Shown here: positions 15,936 to 25,299 of the stretch, piece by piece
Layout: each line of letters starts with the position of its first letter
Numbering within the stretch: the first letter of the stretch is position 1
Assembly: GCA_910586665.1 (NCBI GenBank)
Contig: CAJUIX010000005.1
Location: forward strand, 91,215 to 155,214
Length of the DNA: 64,000 nt
Direction: 5' to 3'
Source of the DNA: an uncultured Duncaniella sp.
GTDB lineage: Bacteria > Bacteroidota > Bacteroidia > Bacteroidales > Muribaculaceae
Program-made: the position numbers and the translations under genes
The notes under the pieces: generated by a model
What the model was told of the DNA's origin: nothing
Databases searched by the model: none
The model's input: only the letters and a program-made list of their open reading frames with translations

Positions 15936-17483
15936 TCAGAACGGAGCGGCTTCCTCGGAGGTGGTGCCGATAATGTCGGCGGTGCCTCCGCTGAATGGTG
16001 ATGCGGGGGCGAAGGCACCCGACGAGGGGACGTCGGAGTCGTCGCCGGAATTGAGGCGCGAAACCTTGCTGCCACTCGTCATCTCCACCTCGCCGTCCCA
16101 GTTCTCGAAGCGGGCATAGCGCGACTTGAAGCGCATCTTCACGTCGTCGACACGACCGCTACGGTGCTTGGCTACGATGAATTCTGCAAGGCCGCGGATG
16201 TCGTTGCCGGCGGCGTCGACGCCGGAGCGGAGATAGTACTCGGGGCGGTGGATGAAGCAGACGATGTCGGCATCCTGCTCGATGGCGCCAGACTCGCGGA
16301 GGTCGCTCAGCTGCGGGCGCTTGCCGTCCTTGCTGTCGGCGCCGCGCGACTCGACGCTTCGGTTGAGCTGCGAGAGAGCCACAATCGGGATGTTGAGTTC
16401 CTTGGCAAGCTGCTTGAGCGAGCGCGAAATCATTGACACCTCCTGCTCACGGGAGCCGAACTTCATGCCGGAGGCGTTCATCAGCTGGAGGTAGTCGATG
16501 ATGATGAACGACACATTGTGCTCGCGCACGAGGCGGCGCGCCTTGGTGCGCAGCTCGAAAATGGAGAGCGAGGCGGTGTCGTCGATATATAGGGGGGCGC
16601 TGTAGAGATTCTTGACACGCGACATCAGCTGGTCCCACTCCATCTGCGAGAGCTGGCCGCTCTTGATTTTCTCACCCTCGATCTCGCAGGTGTTCTGGAT
16701 GAGACGGTTGACGAGCTGTATGTTGGACATTTCGAGCGAGAAGATGGCCACGGGGATGTTATAGTCCACAGCCATGTTCTTGGCCATCGAGAGGACGAAG
16801 GCGGTCTTACCCATAGCGGGACGGGCGGCGATGATGATGAGGTCGCTTCGCTGCCAGCCGGAGGTGAGCTTGTCGAGTTCATGGTAGCCAGACTCGAGGC
16901 CCGAAAGACCCGAGGTGCGGTTGGCCGCGGTCTGAATCTGCTCGATTGCGGCATTGATGACGGGGTCAATCTGCGTTACGTCCTTCTTGACATTGCGCTG
17001 CGAAATTTCAAAGAGCTTGCCCTCGGCCTCCTGGAGGAGGTCGTCGACGTCATAGCTTTCGTCGAAAGCCTGGGCCTCAATCTGCGAGGCGAACTTAATC
17101 AGCTCGCGGGCGAGATATTTCTGCGCCACGATGCGGGCGTGGAATTCGACGTGGGCGCCCGAGGCAACGCGCGAGGTCAGCTCGGATATGCGCAACGGGC
17201 CGCCGGCACCCTCCAGTTCGCCCATGAGACGGAGCTTCTCGGTGACGGTGAGCATGTCGATGCTCTGCTGCGAGGCGCCGAGGCTCTGGATGGCGGCATA
17301 GATTTTCTGATTGGCGGGGTCGTAGAATGACTCGGGCTTCAGGATGTCGCAGACGACAGTGTAGGCGTCCTTCTCGAGCATGAGGGCGCCGAGGACGGCT
17401 TCCTCGAGGTCGTTGTCGCGCGGGGGGATGCGTCCGCCGTGGTCAAAGGTGGAGATATGTTCGGGCTTGCGTTGCTGAGCCAT
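15936..17483 (-). CDS. dnaB: Replicative DNA helicase DnaB
   Basis: A 515-residue protein of normal length. The N-terminal DnaB domain (PPRDNDLEEAVLGALMLEK...) is followed by a linker and the RecA-like C-terminal domain with Walker A ARPAMGKTAF, the conserved IFSLEMS, the Walker B region IIIDYLQLM, and the signature RSVESR...SDLRESGAIEQDADIVCFIHR. DnaB is the hexameric helicase of the replication fork. The C-terminal 40 residues are low-complexity, rich in Ser, Gly and Ala. No intein or insertion is seen. It is divergent from ispE. Confidence 0.97.
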   Translation of the reverse strand: MAQQRKPEHISTFDHGGRIPPRDNDLEEAVLGALMLEKDAYTVVCDILKPESFYDPANQKIYAAIQSLGASQQSIDMLTVTEKLRLMGELEGAGGPLRISELTSRVASGAHVEFHARIVAQKYLARELIKFASQIEAQAFDESYDVDDLLQEAEGKLFEISQRNVKKDVTQIDPVINAAIEQIQTAANRTSGLSGLESGYHELDKLTSGWQRSDLIIIAARPAMGKTAFVLSMAKNMAVDYNIPVAIFSLEMSNIQLVNRLIQNTCEIEGEKIKSGQLSQMEWDQLMSRVKNLYSAPLYIDDTASLSIFELRTKARRLVREHNVSFIIIDYLQLMNASGMKFGSREQEVSMISRSLKQLAKELNIPIVALSQLNRSVESRGADSKDGKRPQLSDLRESGAIEQDADIVCFIHRPEYYLRSGVDAAGNDIRGLAEFIVAKHRSGRVDDVKMRFKSRYARFENWDGEVEMTSGSKVSRLNSGDDSDVPSSGAFAPASPFSGGTADIIGTTSEEAAPF

Positions 17484-17531
17484 TGTTTTAGTTTAAGGGG
17501 GCGGGGTTAAAGTTTAAGGGGATTTAGGGTA

Positions 17532-17539
17532 CAAAGATA
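17532..17539 (-). promoter_or_regulatory. -7 box of dnaB
   Basis: TATCTTTG on the minus strand, about 49 bases before the dnaB start. No clear -33 element. Confidence 0.55.
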
Positions 17540-17584
17540 CGGATTTTTTGGCGGGGTTGGGGTGCGATGATGTAAAAAAAGCCT

Positions 17585-17592
17585 TAACTTTG
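17585..17592 (+). promoter_or_regulatory. -7 box of ispE
   Basis: TAACTTTG followed by CG, 27 bases before the preferred ATG at 17619. It is divergent to the dnaB promoter. Confidence 0.6.
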
Positions 17593-17618
17593 CGGCTGAA
17601 TATGCCTAATTGAAAGCT

Positions 17619-18440
17619 ATGATTCTATTTCCCAATGCAAAAATAAACCTCGGCCTCGACATTGTGAGGAAGCGGGAGGACGGCTACCATGACATCGAGA
17701 CCGTAATGATTCCGACCGGCTGGACGGACGTACTCGAGATTGTCCCTGCACGCGGATGCGAGACTACCCTGACGGTGAGCGGGCGCTGCGTCGACTGCCC
17801 GCCGGAGAAAAATCTCGTGATGAAGGCCTACCGCGCCCTCGCGGAGACGGTGGAGCTGCCGCCGGTTGACATCTATCTGCGTAAGATCATCCCCGACGGG
17901 GCCGGTCTCGGAGGTGGCTCGGCCGACGCCTCGTTCACGCTCCGTGGGCTTAACGAGCTGTTCGCCCTCGGGCTGTCCGACGAGGCCCTTGCCGGGATTG
18001 CTGCCGGACTCGGGGCCGACTGCCCTTTCTTTATATATAACCGCCCGATGCTATGCACCGGGACGGGGACTGATATGGCGCCTGTCGATGTTAATCTTTC
18101 GGGTCTGACGCTCGTCATCGTCAAACCGCAGGTGAGCGTGCCGACCGCCGAGGCCTACCGCCGCACCACCCCGCGCCGCCCCGACACTCCTCTTGGCGAA
18201 ATCATAAGCCTCCCCGCAGCCGAATGGAGCGGGCTGATGAAGAACGACTTCGAGGCCTCCGTCTTTCCAGCCTACCCCGAAATCGCCAGCGTCAAGGAGC
18301 GTCTCATAAGCGAGGGAGCCGTCTACGCCTCCATGTCAGGCTCCGGCTCGGCTGTCTACGGGCTGTTCGGACGTGACATTTTGGCAGGAGACATGACAGC
18401 CGCCTTCCCCGGCTGCCCGGTCTTTGTCAGCAAACTCTGA
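17619..18440 (+). CDS. ispE: 4-diphosphocytidyl-2-C-methyl-D-erythritol kinase
   Basis: The enzyme phosphorylates CDP-methylerythritol in the non-mevalonate isoprenoid pathway. The protein starts MILFPNAKINLGL, exactly as the family does, so ATG 17619 is preferred to the TTG at 17610. The GHMP-kinase ATP loop is PDGAGLGGGSADAS, and the C-terminal motif is MSGSGSAVYGLF. Length (273 residues) is normal. It stands alone between dnaB and grpE with its own promoter and terminator. Confidence 0.95.
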   Translation: MILFPNAKINLGLDIVRKREDGYHDIETVMIPTGWTDVLEIVPARGCETTLTVSGRCVDCPPEKNLVMKAYRALAETVELPPVDIYLRKIIPDGAGLGGGSADASFTLRGLNELFALGLSDEALAGIAAGLGADCPFFIYNRPMLCTGTGTDMAPVDVNLSGLTLVIVKPQVSVPTAEAYRRTTPRRPDTPLGEIISLPAAEWSGLMKNDFEASVFPAYPEIASVKERLISEGAVYASMSGSGSAVYGLFGRDILAGDMTAAFPGCPVFVSKL

Positions 18441-18467
18441 GCGCCGCCGCCAAGGGGGCGCTTTTTA
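18440..18467 (+). terminator. Terminator after ispE
   Basis: The arms AGCGCC and GGCGCT are followed by TTTTTATT. The stem begins at the last base of the ispE stop codon. Confidence 0.7.
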
Positions 18468-18499
18468 TTGTCAGATTGAACGTTATGCGCCTATATTTG
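18468..18499 (+). promoter_or_regulatory. Promoter of grpE-dnaJ
   Basis: TTG at 18468-18470, 21 bases, then TATATTTG at 18492-18499. The leader to 18669 is about 165 bases, unusually long. Confidence 0.55.
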
Positions 18500-18668
18500 T
18501 TGTAAAGTTACGAAGATACGGGGAAGAAAGTATCCCGACGGATGCCTGACTTCACGTTTCGCGACGATTTTGGCAACCTTTTTGACAAATATATAAGGAT
18601 AGGGGGACGCGACAGGTGCCCCCGAATACACATCATCAATCGAACAAAATAACCACATATATTATATT

Positions 18669-19289
18669 ATGAGCCACAAGCACAATAATCAGCAGAACAA
18701 AGCTCCCCGCCAGGAGGAAACAGCGGCAGAAGGCGTCGTACTCGACGACGTCCAGCAGGCATCCGACGAGCAGAACTCTGTCGAGGAGGAGGAAAATGAA
18801 ATTATCGACAAGCAACTCTCAGATATAGACGCCCTCAACAAACAGCTTCAGGAAAGTGAGGAGAAGCTCGCCAAGGAGAAGAAGGAATATCTATTCCTCA
18901 TGGCCGAGTTTGACAACTTCCGCAAGCGCACCGTCAAGGAGAAGTCGGACATCATCAAAAATGCTGCCGAAAGCGTGCTCAAGGGCTTGCTCCCGATTGT
19001 CGACGACTTCGAGCGCGGCCTCGAGGCATCGGCCAAGAGCGACGACCCCGCATCCGTGCGCCAGGGCATGGAACTCATCTATCAGAAACTCGTCAAATTC
19101 CTCGCCTCAAACGGCGTCAAGCCCATCGAAAGCACCGGCAAGCCATTTGATGCCGAACTTCACGAGGCTATAGCGATGGTCCCCGTGACCGACGAATCGC
19201 AGAAGGGTATCGTCATCGACACCCCCACCAAGGGTTATACTATCAACGACAAAGTGCTCCGCCATGCAAAAGTGGCTGTGGGCCAGTAA
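18669..19289 (+). CDS. grpE: Nucleotide exchange factor GrpE
   Basis: A 206-residue protein. An acidic, Gln/Glu-rich N-terminal tail is followed by a long coiled coil (about residues 45-95, with the typical EFDNFRKRTVKEKSDI) and a C-terminal beta domain containing GKPFDAELHEAIAMVP. GrpE releases ADP from DnaK. It is 15 bases before dnaJ and forms the co-chaperone pair of the DnaK system; dnaK itself is not in the window. Confidence 0.95.
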   Translation: MSHKHNNQQNKAPRQEETAAEGVVLDDVQQASDEQNSVEEEENEIIDKQLSDIDALNKQLQESEEKLAKEKKEYLFLMAEFDNFRKRTVKEKSDIIKNAAESVLKGLLPIVDDFERGLEASAKSDDPASVRQGMELIYQKLVKFLASNGVKPIESTGKPFDAELHEAIAMVPVTDESQKGIVIDTPTKGYTINDKVLRHAKVAVGQ

Positions 19290-19304
19290 GCACCACTTTG
19301 ATTC

Positions 19305-20468
19305 ATGGCTACTAAAAGAGATTATTACGAAGTGCTCGGAGTCGACAAAAATGCCGACGAAAAGACCATAAAAAGCGCCTATCGCAAGAAGGCCATCCAG
19401 TATCACCCCGACAAGAATCCGGGCGACAAGGAGGCCGAGGAGAAGTTCAAGGAGGCCGCCGAGGCCTACGACGTCCTCTCCAACCCCGAGAAGCGCGCCA
19501 AATATGACCAGTTTGGCCACAACATGGGTCCGCAGGGATTCCCGGGCGGCGGAGGTGGCTTCAGCGCGGGAGGCTTCTCGATGGAGGACATCTTCTCGCA
19601 GTTCGGCGACATCTTCGGCGGCGGATTCGGCAACATGGGCGGATTCGAGACCGCCGGCGGACGCACACGCCGCCGCCAGCGCCGCGGATCGGACCTGCGC
19701 ATAAAGGTCAAGATGACCCTCGCAGAGATTGCCACTGGCGTCACCAAGACTCTGAAAATCCCCACCCTCGTCAAGGACAGCCACTGCAACGGCACCGGCG
19801 CGAAGGACGGGACAGCGTTCACCACCTGCTCGACCTGCGGCGGCACCGGCACAGTGCTCCGCCAGCAGCAGACACTCTTCGGACTGTCGCAGTCGGCCGT
19901 GGAGTGCCCGCAGTGTAAGGGCGAGGGCAAGATTATCACCGACAAGTGTAGCTACTGCCACGGCGAGGGAGTCGTGCGCGAGGACCGCACCGTCACCTTC
20001 ACCATCCCCGCAGGCGTCTCGGACGGCCAGACGCTCACCGTCAAGGGGCAGGGCAACGCCGCTATCCACGGCGGAGTCAACGGCGACCTCCTCGTGGTCA
20101 TCGAGGAAGTCAAGAACCCCGAGCTCATCCGTGACGGCAACGACGTGATCTACAACCTCATGCTCGACATCCCGACGGCCGCCCTCGGCGGCTCGGTGGA
20201 AGTGCCGACAATCACCGGGCGCGCCCGACTGAAAATCCCCGCCGGCACACAGCCCGGCAAGGTGCTCCGTCTGCGCGGCAAGGGTCTCCCCTCGACCGAG
20301 GGCTACGGCACCGGCGACGAGCTTATAAACGTCATGGTCTACATCCCCGAAAACCTCACCGACGAGGAAAAGAAGGCCATAGAGTCGCTCCAGGGGAAGC
20401 CAAACATGACCCCCAACGAGTCGACCAAGAGCCGCATCTTCAGCAAGCTCCGCCACATCTTTGAATAA
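19305..20468 (+). CDS. dnaJ: Chaperone DnaJ with a degenerate first zinc motif
   Basis: A 387-residue protein of normal layout: a J domain with HPD at residues 34-36, a G/F-rich linker (about 71-115), a zinc-finger domain (about 155-225), and two substrate-binding sandwich domains. DnaJ stimulates DnaK and holds unfolded proteins. Three of the four CxxCxGxG motifs are intact (CSTCGGTG, CPQCKGEG, CSYCHGEG), but the first reads DSHCNGTG, with Asp158 in place of its first Cys. Zinc site I therefore has at most three Cys ligands. It is co-transcribed with grpE and followed by a strong terminator. Confidence 0.95.
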   Translation: MATKRDYYEVLGVDKNADEKTIKSAYRKKAIQYHPDKNPGDKEAEEKFKEAAEAYDVLSNPEKRAKYDQFGHNMGPQGFPGGGGGFSAGGFSMEDIFSQFGDIFGGGFGNMGGFETAGGRTRRRQRRGSDLRIKVKMTLAEIATGVTKTLKIPTLVKDSHCNGTGAKDGTAFTTCSTCGGTGTVLRQQQTLFGLSQSAVECPQCKGEGKIITDKCSYCHGEGVVREDRTVTFTIPAGVSDGQTLTVKGQGNAAIHGGVNGDLLVVIEEVKNPELIRDGNDVIYNLMLDIPTAALGGSVEVPTITGRARLKIPAGTQPGKVLRLRGKGLPSTEGYGTGDELINVMVYIPENLTDEEKKAIESLQGKPNMTPNESTKSRIFSKLRHIFE

Positions 20469-20497
20469 AAGATAGTCGCGTTACATCAAAATTTACG

Positions 20498-20541
20498 TTC
20501 CCGTAAAGCCCAAAGCACTTCAGGCTTTACGGGAATTTTCT
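20498..20541 (+). terminator. Terminator after dnaJ
   Basis: The perfect 13-bp arms TTCCCGTAAAGCC and GGCTTTACGGGAA (20523-20535) are followed by TTTTC. Confidence 0.85.
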
Positions 20542-20559
20542 TTTATGGGATTGATTTCG

Positions 20560-20567
20560 TAACTTTG
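20560..20567 (+). promoter_or_regulatory. -7 box of mazG
   Basis: TAACTTTG followed by TG, 22 bases before the mazG ATG. Confidence 0.55.
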
Positions 20568-20589
20568 TGGCTATAAAACTGAAAACACC

Positions 20590-21375
20590 ATGCACAGCCG
20601 CGAAGAAAAAATCGAAGCACTGGGACGTGTGATTGACACGCTCGACATACTGCGAGTCAAATGTCCCTGGGACGCCAAGCAGACCAACGAGTCGCTCCGC
20701 CCCAACACAATAGAGGAAGTCTACGAACTATGCGACGCCCTCATCAACGAGGACGATGCCAACATACGCAAGGAGCTGGGCGACGTCCTGCTCCACGTCC
20801 TCTTCTACGCCAAAATCGGCGAGGAGAAGGAGGCCTTCGACATAGTCGACGTCTGCGACGCCCTCAACACCAAACTCATCTTCCGCCACCCCCACGTCTT
20901 CGGCGACGTAAGCGTCAACTCCACCGACGACGTGCTCAAAAACTGGGAGGAGCTTAAACTGAAAGAGAAGGGTGGCAACAAGACCGTGCTCTCCGGCGTC
21001 CCGACCGCCCTGCCCGCCATGATCAAGGCCGACCGCATCCAGGAGAAGGCCGCCAACGTGGGCTTCGACTGGGAGAAGCCCGAGCAGGTGTGGGACAAGG
21101 TGCGCGAGGAGATGGCCGAGTTCGAGCAGGCCGTGGCCGGGAAGTCGGCCGAGGAGATGGAGGAGGAGATGGGCGACGTCCTCTTCAGCGTCGTCAATGC
21201 CGCCCGACTATACAAAATCAATCCCGAAAACGCTCTTGAAAAGACCAACAAGAAGTTTATCAGCCGCTTCAACTATCTCGAAAAACGCGCCCACGAACTC
21301 GGCAAACATCTCAAGGATATGAGTCTCGAGGAGATGGATGCCATCTGGGAGGAAGCCAAAAGACTGCAATCATAA
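20590..21375 (+). CDS. mazG: Nucleoside triphosphate pyrophosphohydrolase MazG
   Basis: A 261-residue two-domain protein. The first MazG domain has CPWDAKQTNESLRPNTIEEVYEL and the ELGDVLLHVLFYAKI metal-binding helix; the second repeats this as EEMGDVLFSVVNAARL. The enzyme hydrolyses NTPs and dNTPs to monophosphates and pyrophosphate and limits incorporation of aberrant nucleotides. Length is as for the E. coli protein. It is followed by a PD-(D/E)XK gene 22 bases after its stop. Confidence 0.94.
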   Translation: MHSREEKIEALGRVIDTLDILRVKCPWDAKQTNESLRPNTIEEVYELCDALINEDDANIRKELGDVLLHVLFYAKIGEEKEAFDIVDVCDALNTKLIFRHPHVFGDVSVNSTDDVLKNWEELKLKEKGGNKTVLSGVPTALPAMIKADRIQEKAANVGFDWEKPEQVWDKVREEMAEFEQAVAGKSAEEMEEEMGDVLFSVVNAARLYKINPENALEKTNKKFISRFNYLEKRAHELGKHLKDMSLEEMDAIWEEAKRLQS

Positions 21376-21397
21376 CAGCCTCAGACCGCCCCGACAG

Positions 21398-22171
21398 ATG
21401 AATTTCAATGAGACCAACGCGCACCCGCGCGACGCATATCTGCACTTCGACGCCGAAAACCATGTCTACACCCTCGGCTCGCGGACGCTGACATCGGTGA
21501 CCAACATCGTCGAGGACTGCTTCCCGAAGTTTGACGCCGACTACTGGGCCGCGCGCAAGGCCCCCGCCCTCGGACTGACACCCGAGGAGCTGAAGGCCCG
21601 CTGGGAGGAGAACGGGCGCCGCTCCCGCAACCTCGGGACAGAGATGCACGAGAAAATCGAGCGCTACTACCTCGGCCACGATGCCGGCGACGACGGCGAC
21701 GCCTTCACACTCTTCCGCCACTTCGCCGCAGCCGAGCGCCTTTATCCCTACCGCACCGAATGGCGCATCTACATGGAGCAATACGGCGTGGCCGGGACTC
21801 TCGACTTCCTCGAAAGGCGCCCCGACGGCACCTTCAACATCTATGACTGGAAGCGCTCGAAGAAGCTGATTGCCGACGACGGCAGCATAGAGCTCCGCAA
21901 CCGCTACGGCAAGCGTGGATTCGCCCCCGTCGGGCACCTCGACGACTGCGCCTACCACCACTACGCCCTCCAGCTTAGCATCTACCGCTTCATCCTCGAG
22001 CACTGCTATGCGATAAGGGTTAACACCCTCAAGCTCGGCATCTTCCACCCGGACTACCCGATGGCCTACGTCATCCCCGTCCCCTATCTTGCCGCGGAGG
22101 CGGAGGCCGTCCTGCGCAACCATTCACTGAAACGCAACGAACAAAGCCGGAGAGAAGCCATACTGTGTTAA
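21398..22171 (+). CDS. PD-(D/E)XK nuclease-like protein
   Basis: A 257-residue protein. The start MNFNETNAH at 21398 lies after the mazG stop and is preferred to the longer frame from 21338, which overlaps mazG. The motifs match RecB/Cas4-type PD-(D/E)XK nucleases in order: GTEMHEKIE (helix), EWRIYMEQYGVAGTLDFL with the catalytic Asp, then FNIYDWKRSKK (D-x-K), and a later Gln-containing helix (HHYALQLSIYRFIL). It probably cuts or processes DNA, but no helicase partner is nearby. It is likely co-transcribed with mazG. Confidence 0.75.
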   Translation: MNFNETNAHPRDAYLHFDAENHVYTLGSRTLTSVTNIVEDCFPKFDADYWAARKAPALGLTPEELKARWEENGRRSRNLGTEMHEKIERYYLGHDAGDDGDAFTLFRHFAAAERLYPYRTEWRIYMEQYGVAGTLDFLERRPDGTFNIYDWKRSKKLIADDGSIELRNRYGKRGFAPVGHLDDCAYHHYALQLSIYRFILEHCYAIRVNTLKLGIFHPDYPMAYVIPVPYLAAEAEAVLRNHSLKRNEQSRREAILC

Positions 22172-22269
22172 ATTATATTAAATAAACGACTTCTGTCGAC
22201 ACTTTTCCCACCCTCGCTACGTCTAACAATAAAATTACATTCATTATACACATTTTTTAATTCATCCTT

Positions 22270-25110
22270 ATGAAAGCTACAACACGACTCATGTCGGCAG
22301 TGATGCTCCTCGTGCTCATCCTGCTTCCCGGCATAGTCAGAGCGCAGGGTGGCAACCCGATGCTCCAGCCACTTCCGACGGATACCGCCGTCCGTATCGG
22401 GAAACTTCCGAATGGTCTCACCTACTACATCCGCCACAACGAATATCCCAAGGGACAGGCGGACTTCTACATCGTGCAGAATGTAGGTTCAATCCTTGAG
22501 GACGACCACCAGCGCGGTCTCGCCCACTTCCTCGAACACATGTGCTTCAACGGCACCACCAACTTTCCCGGCAGCGCCCTCCGCGACTGGCTCGAGTCAA
22601 TCGGTGTGAAGTTCGGTGCAAACCTCAATGCCTACACCGGCACCGACGAGACTGTCTACAATATCAACAACGTACCCATAGCACGCCAGAGCGTGCAGGA
22701 CTCCTGCCTCCTCATCCTCCACGACTGGGCCAACGACCTTACGCTCGACCCGGCAGAGATTGACAAGGAGCGCGGCGTGATCCACGAGGAGTGGCGCCGC
22801 TCGATGCAGGGCACCATGCGCATCGTCGAGCAGATTCTCCCCAAAATGTATCCCGATTCGAAGTATGCCCACCGTCTGCCTATCGGCACAATGGAGGTGG
22901 TCGACAACTTCCCTCCCCAGGCAATCCGCGAATACTATGAGAAGTGGTATCGTCCCGACCTCCAGGCCGTAGTCGTCGTCGGCGATATCGACGTTGACCG
23001 CATCGAGGGCAAAATCAAGGAGATGTTTGCCGACATCGAGATGCCAACCAACGCACCCGAGCGCAAATACGAGCAGGTGCCCGACCACAAAGGCACTTAC
23101 TATGCCGTCGGCAGCGACCCCGAACAGAAAAATCTCATGGCGCAGATGTTCTTCATCTCCGACAAGATGCCGAAGGACATGATGAACACTCCGATGTACT
23201 ATGTCCAGAAGTATGCCGAGCAGATGATTCTCTCCATGCTCAACAATCGTCTTGACGAAATAAGCACCAAGCCCGACGCCCCCTTTGCCGGCGCAGCCTT
23301 ACGCTCTGACGGCTACTTCCTCGCCTCTAAAGTCAAAGATGCCGTCACAGCTGTCGTGCTGGCCAAGGAAAACGACATTGTTGCACCGATACAGGCCCTA
23401 TACCGGGAGATTCTCCGCGCACAGCGTGGCGGCTTCACCCAGAGCGAGTATGACCGCGCCCGCAACGAATACATCTCATCAATCGAGCGCGCCTACAACA
23501 ACCGCGCCACCCGCGAAAACGGTTCATTCGTCAAAGAATATGTCGGCAACTTCAAGGACAACGAGCCTATCCCCGGCATCGAGGTCGAATGGCCCCTCAT
23601 CCAGCAGATTGCAATGAGTGTGCCCCTCCAGGCTATCAACCAGGCAATGGCCCAAATGGTCACCCCCGACAACAGAGTGCTCATGGTGCTCGGCCCGAAG
23701 GCTGACGACATCAAGATGCCCACCGACGCAGCCCTCGCAGAGGCTCTCGCCGCAGTCGATGCCGAAAACATCGAGGCTTTCGTCGACGAAGTCAAGTCGG
23801 AGCCCCTCATCCCCGCTGAGCCTAAGGCAGGCACTATCACCGCCACCGTCGAGGATTCCAAGTGGGGCACCACTGAGTGGACCCTCTCCAACGGCGCCAA
23901 GGTAATCGTGAAATCCACCAAGTTCAAAGAGGACGAAATCCTCTTCTCGGCTTACGCCAAGGGTGGCTATGCAGGCTATCCCGCCGCTTACGACGCCACA
24001 ATCAAATTCATCCCGATGGCACTTGAATCATTCGGTCTCGGCACATACACAAGCACCGATGTCAACAAGTATCTCGCCGGCAAGCAGGCCTCAATAGCAG
24101 TCGGCTTAGGCGACTACAGCCGCTCGATGGGCGGTTCGGCCACTCCCAAGGACCTCCCCACCCTTATGGAGCTTATCTACATGGCTTTCAAAGATATCCA
24201 GCTCACTGCCGACGAATTTACAGCCCTTCAGAAATCCTACAGCGGCATCCTCGCCAACCAGGAGAAGAACCCCGAATTCATCTTCAAGAAATCAGTGCTC
24301 AGCGCCCTCTTTGACTCCCCCCGCCGTCAGGTCCCCACCCCTGCCGACATCAATTCGGCATCTCGCGAGCAGACCCTTGAAATCGCCCACGCACTTACAG
24401 CCAACGCAGCCGACTGGACCTTCGTCTTCGTGGGCAATGTCGACCTCGGAGTTCTCAAGCCTCTTGTCGAGAAATATATCGCGTCACTCCCCGGCGACCA
24501 GAAGACCGCTGTCAGGAAAGTTGACTCATTCAATCCCGCCCTGTTTATGAACGGCGGCAACAAGACCGACAACTTCACCACTTCCATGTCGACCCCGCAG
24601 ACCTATGTCGCAATCGTCGAGACCGGCGATATGGACTATACTCCCAAAAACGCCATGCTTGCCTCAATCGCAGGCCAGATTCTCACAAACCGCCTCATCA
24701 AGACAGTCCGCGAGGATATGGGTGCCACTTACTCAATCAGCGCAGCCGGCAGTCTTGACTATGAAGGCATCCGCCCCGCCTCGATCTCTACAGAGTTCCC
24801 GATGAAACCCGAGATGAAGGACGAGGTTCTCCCCTTCATCAAAAGCCAGTTCAAGGACATGGAGACCACAGTAACCGCCGAGGAGCTTAATCCTATCAAA
24901 GAATACATGGTCAAGGTCTACACCGAGAGCAAGGAGAAGAACAACCCCTGGCGCAGCGCCATCATCCGCAACATCGCCAGCGGTGTCGACAACTTCAACG
25001 GCAATGTCGAAATCATGAACTCCATCACCGTCGACGACGTGAAGAACTACATGAAGGCCCTCAACTCTCAGGACAACTACCGCGTCATCATCCTCGAAGC
25101 CGCCAAGTAA
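22270..25110 (+). CDS. M16-family zinc peptidase (pitrilysin type)
   Basis: A 946-residue secreted peptidase with a signal peptide to about residue 26. The inverted zinc motif HFLEH is at residues 86-90, with the third ligand in the downstream helix ERGVIHEEWRRS. Four M16 domains follow in two halves; the second half lacks the zinc motif, as usual. The enzyme probably degrades peptides in the periplasm. Bacteroidetes carry several such proteins. It is monocistronic, with a terminator at 25149-25182. Confidence 0.93.
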   Translation: MKATTRLMSAVMLLVLILLPGIVRAQGGNPMLQPLPTDTAVRIGKLPNGLTYYIRHNEYPKGQADFYIVQNVGSILEDDHQRGLAHFLEHMCFNGTTNFPGSALRDWLESIGVKFGANLNAYTGTDETVYNINNVPIARQSVQDSCLLILHDWANDLTLDPAEIDKERGVIHEEWRRSMQGTMRIVEQILPKMYPDSKYAHRLPIGTMEVVDNFPPQAIREYYEKWYRPDLQAVVVVGDIDVDRIEGKIKEMFADIEMPTNAPERKYEQVPDHKGTYYAVGSDPEQKNLMAQMFFISDKMPKDMMNTPMYYVQKYAEQMILSMLNNRLDEISTKPDAPFAGAALRSDGYFLASKVKDAVTAVVLAKENDIVAPIQALYREILRAQRGGFTQSEYDRARNEYISSIERAYNNRATRENGSFVKEYVGNFKDNEPIPGIEVEWPLIQQIAMSVPLQAINQAMAQMVTPDNRVLMVLGPKADDIKMPTDAALAEALAAVDAENIEAFVDEVKSEPLIPAEPKAGTITATVEDSKWGTTEWTLSNGAKVIVKSTKFKEDEILFSAYAKGGYAGYPAAYDATIKFIPMALESFGLGTYTSTDVNKYLAGKQASIAVGLGDYSRSMGGSATPKDLPTLMELIYMAFKDIQLTADEFTALQKSYSGILANQEKNPEFIFKKSVLSALFDSPRRQVPTPADINSASREQTLEIAHALTANAADWTFVFVGNVDLGVLKPLVEKYIASLPGDQKTAVRKVDSFNPALFMNGGNKTDNFTTSMSTPQTYVAIVETGDMDYTPKNAMLASIAGQILTNRLIKTVREDMGATYSISAAGSLDYEGIRPASISTEFPMKPEMKDEVLPFIKSQFKDMETTVTAEELNPIKEYMVKVYTESKEKNNPWRSAIIRNIASGVDNFNGNVEIMNSITVDDVKNYMKALNSQDNYRVIILEAAK

Positions 25111-25148
25111 ACCGTCCCTGAGCCACCGGCCCTACCTACATACAATAA

Positions 25149-25182
25149 GAGCGCGACATCCCACGATGCCGCGCTCATTTTT
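25149..25182 (+). terminator. Terminator after the M16 peptidase
   Basis: GAGCGCG (25149-25155) pairs with CGCGCTC (25170-25176), followed by ATTTTTT. Confidence 0.8.
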
Positions 25183-25232
25183 TGTTATTTAAATTTAAAA
25201 TTTGATTGGCGGGGAGGATTTTGTGGTGGATT

Positions 25233-25265
25233 TTTGTCATATTTATTATCAAAATATTAATTTTG
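25233..25265 (+). promoter_or_regulatory. Promoter of malQ
   Basis: TTTG at 25233-25236, 21 bases, then TAATTTTG at 25258-25265, 35 bases before the ATG. Confidence 0.7.
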
Positions 25266-25299
25266 CCTATTAGAAATTATATATCATTATATCATACTT

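Noticed and set aside
19107..20456. Long open frame antisense to dnaJ
   Set aside because: It mirrors the GC-rich codons of dnaJ; its translation has low-complexity composition and no domain, while DnaJ is unmistakable.
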